Assembly (NCBI RefSeq): GCF_016862795.1
Contig: NZ_BONQ01000026.1
Coordinates: 79,737-143,736, forward strand
DNA length: 64,000 nt
Source: Dactylosporangium siamense
Lineage (GTDB): Bacteria; Actinomycetota; Actinomycetes; Mycobacteriales; Micromonosporaceae
Direction of reading: 5' to 3'
Part shown: positions 1-8,000 of the stretch, piece after piece
Numbering within the stretch: position 1 is the first letter of the stretch
Layout of the letters: every line of letters starts with the position of its first letter
Notes under the pieces: generated by a model
The model's database searches: none
What the model saw: only the letters and a program-made list of their open reading frames with translations
Told to the model about the DNA's origin: nothing
Program-made: the position numbers and the translations under genes

Positions 1-47
1 TCGCCGGTGGTGGTTGTCGAATCCGCCGGGCGTCATTCGTCATCAGA

Positions 48-70
48 GTGTGGCCCGTCCGGGGCCACAC
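48..70. promoter_or_regulatory. Inverted repeat upstream of MFS gene
   Basis: Perfect 9-bp arms GTGTGGCCC and GGGCCACAC are separated by 5 nt. The repeat ends 18 bp before the ATG of the MFS gene. No T-run follows, so an operator or leader stem-loop is as likely as a terminator of an upstream gene. Confidence 0.4.
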
Positions 71-88
71 CGAGAGCGGGTGGCCTGC

Positions 89-1282
89 ATGACCGTCAAC
101 GATCAGCCCAGAGTCGATCAGCCGCTGGTGCGCACAGCGCCGGGGCGGTGGGCCGTGACCGGCGTGTTCTTCCTCAACGGGCTCACGCTGTCGACGTACA
201 TCGTGCGGGCACCCTCGTTCAAGGACACCCACCACCTCACCGACGGACAGTTCGGGCTCACCGGTCTGCTGTTCGCGTTGGCCGCGCTGGCCTGCATGCA
301 GTTCGTCGGGCCGCTGACCGCCCGGGTCGGGGCCCGGGCGGTGCTGCGCGTGACCCTCGCGGTCATGCCACTACTGCTGGCCGGCATCGCCGTCGCACCC
401 GGCCCGTGGTGGTTCACCGCCCTGGCACCCGTCCTCGGCGCGGTCCACGGCACCACCGACGCGGCGATGAACACCAGCGCGGTCGCGGTCGAACGCCGGG
501 CCGGCCGCCCGATCCTCAACGGCTGCCACGCGGCCTGGAGCATCAGCGCGGTCGTCGCCGCGCTGTCCACCGCCGCCCTGACCCGCACCGACGTCTCGCT
601 CGCCGCGCACCTCATCACCGCCGGCGCCCTGCTGCTGGCCGCCGGCCTCGTGCTCGGTCCCCGACTGCCGGAGACCGGCCGCGTCGAAGCCAAGGCCGGC
701 GACGCCACCGGGCAGGACGGCGCACCGGGCCGGCGTTCCGGCTGGAGCGGCGCCCTGCTCGTGCTGGGCCTGACCGCCACCGCGCTCATGATCTGCGAGG
801 GTGCGGCGCTCGGCTGGGGCGGCATCTTCCTGCACGAGCAGCGGCACGCCACCCTCAGCATCGCCGCGGCCGCGATCACCGCCTACACCGGCGGCCAGGC
901 CCTGGGCCGGTTGGCGGGCGACCGGCTCACCAGCCGCTGGGGCGGCGACACGCTGTTCCGCCTGGCCGCCGCGATCGCGACCGCCGGCCTCGCCGCCGCT
1001 GTGCTGACGCCGCACCCCACCGCGGCGGTGGCCGGCTTCGCCCTGGCCGGACTGGGCTCCTCGGTGCTGATACCGCTGACCTTCAGCGCGGTCGGCCGGC
1101 TGCCGGGCAGCACCCCCACAGCGACCCTGGTGTCGCGGCTGACCACGTTCACCTACACCGGGATCCTGCTCGGGCCGGCCCTCATCGGCTGGGCCGCCGA
1201 CCAGATCGGCCTCGCCGTCACCATGGCCGCGCTGATCCCCCTGCCGCTGATCGTCGCCCTGCTCCCCCGCCCACCGGCCTGA
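89..1282 (+). CDS. MFS transporter
   Basis: Predicted inner-membrane major facilitator superfamily exporter of 397 aa. About 12 hydrophobic segments are visible, with a central hydrophilic loop rich in Gly/Arg near residues 195-220 separating two halves, as expected for MFS. The ATG at 89 (MTVNDQPRV) is preferred because residues encoded upstream in the same frame are not protein-like. The early sequence FFLNGLTLSTYIVRAPSFKD resembles the sugar/drug MFS group related to YbjJ. The substrate is unknown. The next gene is a second, unrelated-looking MFS gene that converges on it. Confidence 0.85.
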   Translation: MTVNDQPRVDQPLVRTAPGRWAVTGVFFLNGLTLSTYIVRAPSFKDTHHLTDGQFGLTGLLFALAALACMQFVGPLTARVGARAVLRVTLAVMPLLLAGIAVAPGPWWFTALAPVLGAVHGTTDAAMNTSAVAVERRAGRPILNGCHAAWSISAVVAALSTAALTRTDVSLAAHLITAGALLLAAGLVLGPRLPETGRVEAKAGDATGQDGAPGRRSGWSGALLVLGLTATALMICEGAALGWGGIFLHEQRHATLSIAAAAITAYTGGQALGRLAGDRLTSRWGGDTLFRLAAAIATAGLAAAVLTPHPTAAVAGFALAGLGSSVLIPLTFSAVGRLPGSTPTATLVSRLTTFTYTGILLGPALIGWAADQIGLAVTMAALIPLPLIVALLPRPPA

Positions 1283-1377
1283 GCGTCAAACGGCCGCGTT
1301 CGCGGCGAGCGTCCCGATGAAACGCCGTTCGACCGTGACCCGCGTGCTCCACGGCAACGTCGCGGCAACCGGCCTGG

Positions 1378-2634
1378 TCACCGCCGCGCAGGCGTTCCTC
1401 CGCGCTCTCCCGCTGGACCGCCTCGACCTGTCGCAGCACCGCTTCCATGCTGCCGGGCTGTCCATGGTTGCTCGGTGGTCAGGGCGGCAAGCACCCGCGG
1501 CGCGATGACGGTGATCACTGCGGCCAGGACCGCCGGGATCACCATCGCGACCGGCAGCGAGGCCCCCGACGCCACCCCGCCGATGACCGCGGGCCCGATC
1601 AGGCCGCCACCGTAGCTGATCGTCGTCACCATCGAGAGGTCCTTCGCCCGCCCCGGAAAGGCGGCACCGACGGTGCTCGACACGACCGGCCAGATGAGTG
1701 CCATGCCGGCGCCGACCAGCACCCAGCCGCTCAGCGCCACCGGCAGCGCCGCGCCACCGGTGACCGGCGCGAGCAGCACCGTGGCATAGCCCGTCGTGGC
1801 GGTCAGGCCGGCCAGCAGCACCACCCGGGCGGCCCGGACACGGGAGCGCACCGCGTCGCCGAGCAGCCGGACGGCGGTCATCGCCGCGAAGAACATCGTG
1901 TAGGTCAGCGAGGCGGTGGCGGGGTCGACGCCAAGCACCTGGCGGGTGTACACGCCCGCCCAGTCGGTCGCCGCTCCCTCCGTCAGGAACGCGGCGGCGC
2001 CGATCAGGCTGAGCAGCAGCACCAGCGGCAGCCCCGCGCGGCCACCCGGTGCCGGCTGCCCGTCGGCACCGGCGGCGGTTGGTGACGCCGGGGCGGGCAG
2101 CCGTCGCCCCAGATCGGCGGCGGTCAGCGCCGCCACCACCGCACCGGTGACCATGATCAGGCCGACGCCGGCGCCGGCCCGCAGTGCCGCCGCCGTCACC
2201 AGCCCACCGCCCAGCGCTCCGAGCGCCCACACGCCGTGCAGGGTCGACATGGCCGGCCGCCGCTCGGCGCGTTCGAGGTCGACGGCCTGCACGGTGAGCG
2301 CCACGTTCACCATGCCGAGCAGCACGCCGAAGACCAGGGTGGCCGCCACCAGCGTCCCGGCGGAGCCCGCCAGGGCCGGCCCCGCCAGGGACGCGGCGAG
2401 CAGTGGCGCCACCACCCGGAGCAGGCCGCGCCCGGTGAACCGCTCCGCCAGGACACCGGCCAACGGCATGGCGACCAGAGCGCCGAGGCCCAGCACGAGC
2501 AGTGCCACGCCGAGCCTGGCCGGCCCGAGGTCGAGGCGCGCGTCGGTGGCCGGCAGGGTGGCGCCCCACAGGGCGTTGAGCACCCCGGTCAGGCCGTAGC
2601 AGCCGGCGACCGCGAGTCGGGTTGAGGTCCACAT
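1378..2634 (-). CDS. MFS transporter
   Basis: Predicted 12-TM major facilitator permease of 418 aa. It has a short N terminus, a cytoplasmic loop near residues 180-200 and repeated Gly/Ala-rich helices. It keeps the same fold as the convergent gene at 89-1282 with low similarity. About 30 C-terminal residues are hydrophilic and low-complexity (GRGGPAGERGGTPARR end). The gene lies downstream of the LysR gene at 2870-3847 on the same strand, so it is a likely target of that regulator. A nine-copy 20-bp repeat array occupies most of the space upstream of its ATG. Substrate unknown. Confidence 0.85.
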   Translation of the reverse strand: MWTSTRLAVAGCYGLTGVLNALWGATLPATDARLDLGPARLGVALLVLGLGALVAMPLAGVLAERFTGRGLLRVVAPLLAASLAGPALAGSAGTLVAATLVFGVLLGMVNVALTVQAVDLERAERRPAMSTLHGVWALGALGGGLVTAAALRAGAGVGLIMVTGAVVAALTAADLGRRLPAPASPTAAGADGQPAPGGRAGLPLVLLLSLIGAAAFLTEGAATDWAGVYTRQVLGVDPATASLTYTMFFAAMTAVRLLGDAVRSRVRAARVVLLAGLTATTGYATVLLAPVTGGAALPVALSGWVLVGAGMALIWPVVSSTVGAAFPGRAKDLSMVTTISYGGGLIGPAVIGGVASGASLPVAMVIPAVLAAVITVIAPRVLAALTTEQPWTARQHGSGAATGRGGPAGERGGTPARR

Positions 2635-2700
2635 GCCCTCACTCTGGCCGCGCCCGCTCCCGGCGGTCCAACACCTGCTGCGACCGGATCAACGCAGTTT

Positions 2701-2880
2701 CGTTGTCAATCACGCGTCTTGGTTGTCAATCACGCGTCGTCGTCGTCGATCACGCGTCGTCGTCGTCGATCACGCGTCGTCGTCGTCGATCACGCGTCGT
2801 CGTTGTCGATCACGCGTCGTCGTTGTCGATCGCACGTCGTCGTTGTCGATCACGCGTCTTCGTTGTCGATCACGCGTCCG
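2701..2880. repeat. Nine-copy 20-bp tandem array
   Basis: The 20-bp unit cgttgtcgatcacgcgtcgt is repeated head to tail nine times with one to three substitutions per copy and no unique spacers. Every full unit contains GATC, and eight of nine contain ACGCGT. The last copy overlaps the 3' end of the LysR gene and supplies its TGA stop. The array ends about 66 bp upstream of the ATG of the MFS gene at 2634. Confidence 0.95.
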
Positions 2881-3847
2881 GGCGCCACGCCAGCTCGGGC
2901 ACGGTCAGCCAGCCCTCGGCCGCGGCCAGCTCCGCCGCCGACTCCAGCAGCGCCCGCAGCCCGGGACGGTGATGCTCCCCGGCCCGCCAGACCAGACTCC
3001 ACGGGTAGACGGCACCCGGCTCCACCAACGGCCGCAGCACCGCACCAGGCACCGGCGCCTGGTCCAGCAAGGTCAGCACGGGCGACTCCCGCACCTGGAC
3101 GTGATATGCCAGTTCCTCGATGCTGTGCACGTACGGATGCGCACCGCCGCCGTCCACGGGGGCACCGCACGACTGCAACAGCCGCCGGGCCGCGTCCTCC
3201 CACTCCGGCGTGACGTGGTCCCCGGCCAGCCAGCACACCTGCGCGTCGCGCAGAGCGGCCAGCGGCACCGCGGACTGCTCGGCCAGCGCGCTGCGAACCG
3301 GCACCAGCAACGCCAACGGCTCCCAGCGGATCAGCCGATGAGCGAGGCCACTCGCCGCTGCGCCGCGGACGCTACTCTCCGCGGCGCCCTGCCGGCCGAA
3401 CGTCGCATCGAGACGGTGCTCGCCGAGCAACGCGGTCGCGCGGCCCATCCCGCCCTCGAAGCGGGCGAAGAACTCCGTCGCCGGCTCCTGCGCCCGGGCG
3501 CCAGTCAGCACCCGCGCCGGGGTCAGGCCCGGTGCCACGACGTTCACCAGCAACGTCGTCTCCCCACCCCGCAGCTCGCGCACCGTCTCGTCATGCAGGA
3601 CCAGCAGCCGCCGCGCCCGGGGCAGCAGCAGCTCACCGGCCGGAGTCAGCGCGACCCGGCGGCTCGTCCGGTCGAACAGCGCCATCCCGACGCGTTCCTC
3701 GAGGCGTTGCACATCGCGGCTGAGCGCCTGCTGGGCAATGAAGAGCCGCGCCGCGGCCCGCCCGAAATGCAGTTCATCGGCCACCGCGACGAAGTGCCGC
3801 AGCAGCCGCACATCGAGGTCGGGCCACGTTCTGGACGTCATCATCAC
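2870..3847 (-). CDS. LysR-family transcriptional regulator
   Basis: LysR-type regulator of 325 aa. The N-terminal winged helix-turn-helix spans about residues 10-70 (DVRLLRHFVAVADELHFGRA, then QQALSRDVQRLEERVG and FDRTSRRVALTPAG). An effector-binding domain of the periplasmic-binding-protein fold follows from about 95 to 300. Length fits the family. It is upstream of and codirectional with an MFS gene, separated by the tandem array, and divergent from the TraB-like gene at 3918. LysR proteins often act on the divergent or adjacent gene; either neighbour could be the target. The last codons lie inside the final repeat unit. Confidence 0.92.
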   Translation of the reverse strand: MMMTSRTWPDLDVRLLRHFVAVADELHFGRAAARLFIAQQALSRDVQRLEERVGMALFDRTSRRVALTPAGELLLPRARRLLVLHDETVRELRGGETTLLVNVVAPGLTPARVLTGARAQEPATEFFARFEGGMGRATALLGEHRLDATFGRQGAAESSVRGAAASGLAHRLIRWEPLALLVPVRSALAEQSAVPLAALRDAQVCWLAGDHVTPEWEDAARRLLQSCGAPVDGGGAHPYVHSIEELAYHVQVRESPVLTLLDQAPVPGAVLRPLVEPGAVYPWSLVWRAGEHHRPGLRALLESAAELAAAEGWLTVPELAWRPDA

Positions 3848-3917
3848 CCCCGCTCAAAGACGCCGTTCTGCCGACGGTACGCCGACCGCGCTGGTAACGG
3901 CTTCCTACCCTGGCGGC

Positions 3918-4631
3918 ATGCAGCTGACCGAGTTGAGCGCCGCGGGGTTCCGGACCTCCGTCAGCGTGTTCCGGCGACCCACCGGCGGGCTGCGCTGGGT
4001 GATCATCCCGACGATCCACATGGGACACACCGACTACTACTGGGCGATCTGGCAGCGGCTGCGGTCCTGCCGGGCGGTCATCGCCGAGACCTGGGACGGG
4101 CCCAGCTCGACCGGGATGGCCTACGCCAACGCGATGCGCCTGGCCCGGCAACGCGCCAGCCGTGACCTGGTGCCCCAGGACATCGACTACGGCGCGCTGG
4201 GCGTACCGATCATATTCCCCGACGAATACCTGGTGCCGCAGGCGGACCCGGACCGCCGGATGTCCCGCGCGGAGCGGCTGAACGCGACCGTGATGACACC
4301 GATCCTGGCGCTGCACATGGCACTCACGGGCGACTGGCTCAGCACCGCACCACTCGAACTTCACGACCACACCGAGGTGCAGCGGGATGCCGAGACCATC
4401 AAACGGGACGACCTCCTGCTCGACGCGATACGGGAGATCGACGGCGAGTTCAGCACCGAGGACATGGAGGTGGCCGTCGTCTTCGGGGCGCTGCACATGC
4501 CGCTCGTCGTCCGCGAGCTGACCAGGGCCGGCCACCGGGTGACGCCCGACGTCCAGTGGCTGACCGCGATCGACTACGACGAGCCGCCGTACCTGCGCAA
4601 GCCCCCGCTGGACGGGTGGATGGACTGGTAA
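3918..4631 (+). CDS. TraB/TIKI-like superfamily protein
   Basis: Protein of 237 aa. An N-terminal beta strand and histidine motif (IIPTIHMG, about residues 27-34) is followed by a helix and a conserved acidic stretch (CRAVIAETWDG). A second histidine motif lies near the C terminus (VVFGALHMPLVV). Paired GxxH-type motifs flanking an acidic cluster are typical of the TraB/PrgY/TIKI metalloprotease-like superfamily, hence the tentative call. No signal peptide or membrane helix is visible. The ATG at 3918 is chosen because the same frame upstream overlaps the divergent LysR gene and looks non-coding. Function unknown. Confidence 0.6.
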   Translation: MQLTELSAAGFRTSVSVFRRPTGGLRWVIIPTIHMGHTDYYWAIWQRLRSCRAVIAETWDGPSSTGMAYANAMRLARQRASRDLVPQDIDYGALGVPIIFPDEYLVPQADPDRRMSRAERLNATVMTPILALHMALTGDWLSTAPLELHDHTEVQRDAETIKRDDLLLDAIREIDGEFSTEDMEVAVVFGALHMPLVVRELTRAGHRVTPDVQWLTAIDYDEPPYLRKPPLDGWMDW

Positions 4632-4683
4632 CCGGCTGCGGCGTGGCGCGCTTGCCCGCCGACCGGCACGGGCACCCGGTGCG

Positions 4684-5652
4684 CTACGCGGCCACCGGTT
4701 CAGGGACCTCGGCCGGGGCCGGTTCGGGCTGCTCGTCGGCGCGGACCAGAGCGATCCCGGCCAGCACGACCACGCCGCCGGCCAGTTGCCAGCCGCCCGG
4801 CGCCTGGCCCAGCGCGGCCCAGGCGAACAGCACGGCGAAGAGCACCTCGGTCAGGCCGACGAACGAGGCGACCTTCGCGCCGAGCAGCCGGGTCGCGGCG
4901 ATGCCGGACGCGTAGGCCAGCGCGGCGGCCACGACGGCCAGTCCGGCAATCGGCACGATCCAGCTCAGCTGCGTGCCCACCAGGGTGACCGGGTCCGCGC
5001 TGGTGTGGAACGGCAGCAGGCCGGTCACGTCGAACGCGGCAAGGCCGAGCGCGCCGACGACCATCCCGGCCCAGGCCAGCGCGATCGGCGGGAGCGCGCC
5101 GTCGCCGCGGGAGGCGATGACGAAGTACACGGCCAGGCCCGTGCCGGCCAGCGCGCCCCACGCAACGCCGGCCGCGTCCAGGCTGCCACCGCCGGGATCG
5201 AGCACGAGCACCAGACCGGCCAGGGCCGCGAGGCCGCCGAGGACGGTGCGCCGGCCCGGGCGGCGGCCGTGACGCAGCCAGACCCAGACGACGACGAGCA
5301 GGATGCCGCCGTACTCCAGCAGCAGCGCCACCCCGACGTCGAGCCGGCGGACCGCGTTGAAGAAGAACAGCTGGCACCCGGCAATCGCGACGAGCCCGAA
5401 CGTGAGCACCTCGCCGACGGCCCGGCGCAGCAACCCGAACCGGCCACGCAGGGCGATGAGCGCGGGCGGGGTGAGCACCAGCGCCGCGATCGCGATCCGC
5501 ACCGTCACCACCGCGCCCGGCGACCAGCCGGTCGCCATGAGCGCACCGGCGAACGGGCCGGACGTGCCGAACATCGCCGCCGACGCCAACGCCAGCCCCA
5601 GCCCGGCGGCACCCCGCGCCCGCCCGTCATGAGTAAAACGCGTTATGCTCAT
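4684..5652 (-). CDS. EamA/DMT-family transporter
   Basis: Ten-TM drug/metabolite transporter of 322 aa with two EamA repeats (about residues 20-140 and 165-290). The second repeat ends with the typical LTEVLFAVLFAWAALGQAP. It probably exports amino acids or small metabolites across the membrane. The C terminus is Pro/Glu-rich. The ATG at 5652 is used; a GTG at 5661 is possible. A 30-bp palindrome covers the start region, and the divergent gene encodes a CGNR zinc-finger regulator, so regulation of this transporter by that protein is likely (inference). Confidence 0.88.
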   Translation of the reverse strand: MSITRFTHDGRARGAAGLGLALASAAMFGTSGPFAGALMATGWSPGAVVTVRIAIAALVLTPPALIALRGRFGLLRRAVGEVLTFGLVAIAGCQLFFFNAVRRLDVGVALLLEYGGILLVVVWVWLRHGRRPGRRTVLGGLAALAGLVLVLDPGGGSLDAAGVAWGALAGTGLAVYFVIASRGDGALPPIALAWAGMVVGALGLAAFDVTGLLPFHTSADPVTLVGTQLSWIVPIAGLAVVAAALAYASGIAATRLLGAKVASFVGLTEVLFAVLFAWAALGQAPGGWQLAGGVVVLAGIALVRADEQPEPAPAEVPEPVAA

Positions 5653-5655
5653 GAC
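5626..5655. promoter_or_regulatory. 30-bp palindrome at the EamA/CGNR divergent start
   Basis: The arms GTCATGAG and CTCATGAC are perfectly complementary, and the centre is AACGCGTT; 26 of 30 positions are symmetrical. It overlaps the first codons of the EamA gene (ATG at 5652) and ends 35 bp before the CGNR gene. It has the symmetry of a dimeric repressor site. Confidence 0.65.
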
Positions 5656-5690
5656 CGGCACGCTAGCCGTACCGCTCGTAAGGAGTCAAG

Positions 5691-6221
5691 ATGCTTTTTG
5701 CGCATGACACGGAGGTCGCGCTCGTGGCGACCGCGGCAATGATCAACGCGGACCTCTCCGATGTCGCCGCGCTCGACGCATTCCTGGACCCGTGGGGCTG
5801 GACCGGCGCCCGCGCCCACGACGACGCCGAACTGGCCGCGGTCCAGGCCGCCTGCGTCCGCATGCGCGAGTTCTGGAACGCCGACGAGGACGCCGCGGTG
5901 GAGCTCGCCAACGCGCTGCTCCGCGAGGGCGGTGCGCTGCCGCAGTTGCTCCGGCACGACGGGTGGGACTACCACCTGCACGCCACCCCGCCGGACGCGT
6001 CCCTCGACGTGCGGATGACCGTGGAGACGGCGATGGCGATGATCGACGTGATCCGCCTTCAGCAGCTGGACCGACTGCGGATCTGCGCGGCCGACGACTG
6101 CGACGCGGTCCTCGTGGACCTGTCGAAGAACCGCTCTCGGCGCTTCTGCGAGGGCGGCTGCGGCAACCGCGGCAACGTGGCCGCGTACCGCGCCCGCCGC
6201 GCGGCCCGCCAGCCCGGATAG
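5691..6221 (+). CDS. ABATE/CGNR zinc-finger regulator
   Basis: Protein of 176 aa with the two-part architecture of the CGNR family. An N-terminal alpha-helical ABATE (putative stress-sensing) domain spans about residues 1-120. The C-terminal zf-CGNR motif has Cys132, Cys137, Cys153 and Cys157, with SKNRSRRFC and CGNRGNVAAYRARR. The family is predicted to be transcriptional and is often next to transporters. A clear AAGGAG lies 6 nt before the ATG. It is divergent from an EamA transporter and shares a 30-bp palindrome with it, suggesting a regulator/transporter pair. Confidence 0.9.
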   Translation: MLFAHDTEVALVATAAMINADLSDVAALDAFLDPWGWTGARAHDDAELAAVQAACVRMREFWNADEDAAVELANALLREGGALPQLLRHDGWDYHLHATPPDASLDVRMTVETAMAMIDVIRLQQLDRLRICAADDCDAVLVDLSKNRSRRFCEGGCGNRGNVAAYRARRAARQPG

Positions 6222-6299
6222 CCCCCGCCCTCGACCGCGGCAGACTCCCACAGGTCTTGGTCCCCGATCGCTGCACCGGCCGAGGCGAACGCCGCCCGT

Positions 6300-6611
6300 T
6301 CAGGCGAGTTCAGAGACAGCGAGCATCAGCGCCGTAGCGGTCTCCCGCCGGAGAAGGATCGTGCGACCACGGACCGGTTCGGCGAGGTACCAAGGCCGCG
6401 CGACAGGGAGCTCCACGGCTGCCAGTTCGATGTGTTCGTCGGTACCGTCCGCCTCGGCGAACCTGTGAACGCAGATACCGATGGAGGGGTCGTTCGTGTC
6501 GATCACGATGGGCGCAGAACGGTGCCAGCGCTCGTAGCGATGACCGTCGTCTCCCTCGACACCAAAAGCCGTGCAGGCCGTGCGCGTGCACCAATCCGGA
6601 TGCTTGTCCAT
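6300..6611 (-). CDS. DUF6907-like small Cys protein
   Basis: Protein of 103 aa starting MDKHPDWCTRTACTAFGVEG. The HPDWC(x4)C start followed by a histidine/arginine stretch (HRYERWHRSAPIV) is the pattern of actinobacterial DUF6907-type proteins, usually found beside XRE genes. The C-terminal half contains beta strands and ends in a helix (RRETATALMLAVSEL). The ATG at 6611 is chosen because the conserved block begins there. It is divergent from the XRE gene at 6781. Molecular function unknown. Confidence 0.7.
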   Translation of the reverse strand: MDKHPDWCTRTACTAFGVEGDDGHRYERWHRSAPIVIDTNDPSIGICVHRFAEADGTDEHIELAAVELPVARPWYLAEPVRGRTILLRRETATALMLAVSELA

Positions 6612-6704
6612 CTCGTCGCTCCCTACCGCGAAGGTGCTGGTTGGACGCACCCACCGGGCCAGGGGCATCCGTTACGGCACGTTGCCAGTCGCCGCAGGAC
6701 GGTG

Positions 6705-6773
6705 AAACGTCCCTTGGGACGCATTCCAGGACGTCTTTGTGTCCCAGAAACGTCCCACAAACGTCCGATAGCC
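6705..6773. promoter_or_regulatory. Phased GTCCCA operator cluster
   Basis: Three copies of GTCC(CA) start at 6741, 6752 and 6763, exactly 11 bp apart, so they face the same side of the helix. Upstream, CGTCCC and GGGACG form an inverted repeat with a 2-nt gap at 6708-6721, and a further AAACGTCCC overlaps it at 6705. The cluster ends 7 bp before the XRE gene and lies between it and the divergent DUF6907 gene. Probable binding site of the XRE protein. Confidence 0.6.
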
Positions 6774-6780
6774 TCCAGAG

Positions 6781-7521
6781 ATGCCGAACACGCGCCTGCG
6801 CACCGCAATGCTGCGCGCTGGGACTGAAGCCCGCGACCTGGCCGCCGCGGTCGGCGTTGACACGAAAACCGTCGACCGCTGGATCAGCGGCAGGACACCC
6901 CACCGGCGGAGCCGACTCGCGGTCGCCGAGGCTTTGGGCGAAGAAGAGGCGACACTCTGGCCGTCGGCGCGCCCCGACCAAGCCGCCGGCGCGCCCGCCA
7001 TCTCAGAGGTCGTCGGCGCGTACGCCCACCGCGCGGACATCCCACAAGACCTCTGGGTCTCACTACTGTCCGGGGCGCGGGAACGCATCGATCTACTCGG
7101 CTACGCCTACCCGTTCGTGCTCGAGCTGATGCCGGACGCCGCCCGCCGTATCGCTACCAAGGCCACCGGCGGCGTGTCGGTGCGCATGGCATTCGCCGAC
7201 CCGGACTGCGCCCACGTGCTGGAGCGCGACGCACTCGAACAACTCAACGGCTCACTGCCCGGCCGGATCCGCAACGCCCTGAGCTACCTCGACAACCTGA
7301 CCAGCATGGACAACGTCACCATCGGCCTGCATCAGATCCACCTGTACAACGCGATCTACCGCTTCGACGACCAGATGATCGTCACCCCATACCTCTACCG
7401 CGCCCGCGGGTACCAACACCCGGCGCTGCACCTGCGGAAGCTGACGAGCCATGGCATCTTCGAGTCGTTCGCCGAACAGCTCACCGAAATCTGGGCGACC
7501 GTCCGCCCACTGGAGGCCTGA
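6781..7521 (+). CDS. XRE-family regulator with C-terminal DUF5919-like domain
   Basis: Protein of 246 aa. An N-terminal helix-turn-helix spans about residues 5-55 (TEARDLAAAVGVDTKTVDRW, then GRTPHRRSRLAVAEALGEEE). A C-terminal domain (about 75-246) begins SEVVGAYAHRADIPQDLWVS and resembles the phospholipase D-like sensor domain found in actinobacterial XRE proteins. HTH regulators of this type are normally paired with the Nudix gene that follows 5 bp downstream here. Phased repeats directly upstream suggest autoregulation. Confidence 0.8.
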   Translation: MPNTRLRTAMLRAGTEARDLAAAVGVDTKTVDRWISGRTPHRRSRLAVAEALGEEEATLWPSARPDQAAGAPAISEVVGAYAHRADIPQDLWVSLLSGARERIDLLGYAYPFVLELMPDAARRIATKATGGVSVRMAFADPDCAHVLERDALEQLNGSLPGRIRNALSYLDNLTSMDNVTIGLHQIHLYNAIYRFDDQMIVTPYLYRARGYQHPALHLRKLTSHGIFESFAEQLTEIWATVRPLEA

Positions 7522-7526
7522 TCCTC

Positions 7527-8000
7527 ATGAGTCGTAGAACCGATTACTACAACGACCCCGACGCCCCGCCCGCCACCCGGATCGTGCCGGGAGCACAGGT
7601 CCTCATCACCGACCAGTCAGGCAGGGTCCTCCTCCAGCGACGAGCCGACTCCGGAAACTGGTCCGCACCCGGTGGCGTCATGGACATCGGCGAGACCCTC
7701 GCCGAGACCGCGGTCCGTGAGGTGAAGGAAGAGACCGGGCTCGACGTCGAGATCACTGGACTGCTCGGGCTCTACACCGACCCGCGACATGTCATCGCCT
7801 ACGCGGACGGTGAGGTACGGCAGGAGTTCGTGGTCGCGTTCACCGGCCGACCCATCGGAGGTCAGCTCGAGATTTCCGACGAGTCAACAGAACTGCGGTG
7901 GGTTCCCATCACCGAAACCGATGACCTACCCATGCACCAGACCGCGCGGCTGCGGTTGCAACACCTCGCCGAAGGGCGGCTCACTCCACATCTCGGCTGA
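7527..8000 (+). CDS. Nudix hydrolase
   Basis: Protein of 157 aa with a complete Nudix box: Gly50, Glu56, Arg64-Glu65, Glu68-Glu69, Gly71. It should therefore be able to hydrolyse a nucleoside diphosphate-linked substrate with a divalent metal; the substrate is not predictable. It follows the XRE gene by 5 bp and is probably cotranscribed. Its last 139 bp are overlapped on the opposite strand by the hypothetical gene ending at 7862. Confidence 0.92.
   Translation: MSRRTDYYNDPDAPPATRIVPGAQVLITDQSGRVLLQRRADSGNWSAPGGVMDIGETLAETAVREVKEETGLDVEITGLLGLYTDPRHVIAYADGEVRQEFVVAFTGRPIGGQLEISDESTELRWVPITETDDLPMHQTARLRLQHLAEGRLTPHLG

Noticed and set aside
2701..2880. CRISPR array
   Set aside because: The 20-bp units are directly adjacent with no unique spacers, and no cas genes are present. 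It is a plain tandem repeat.
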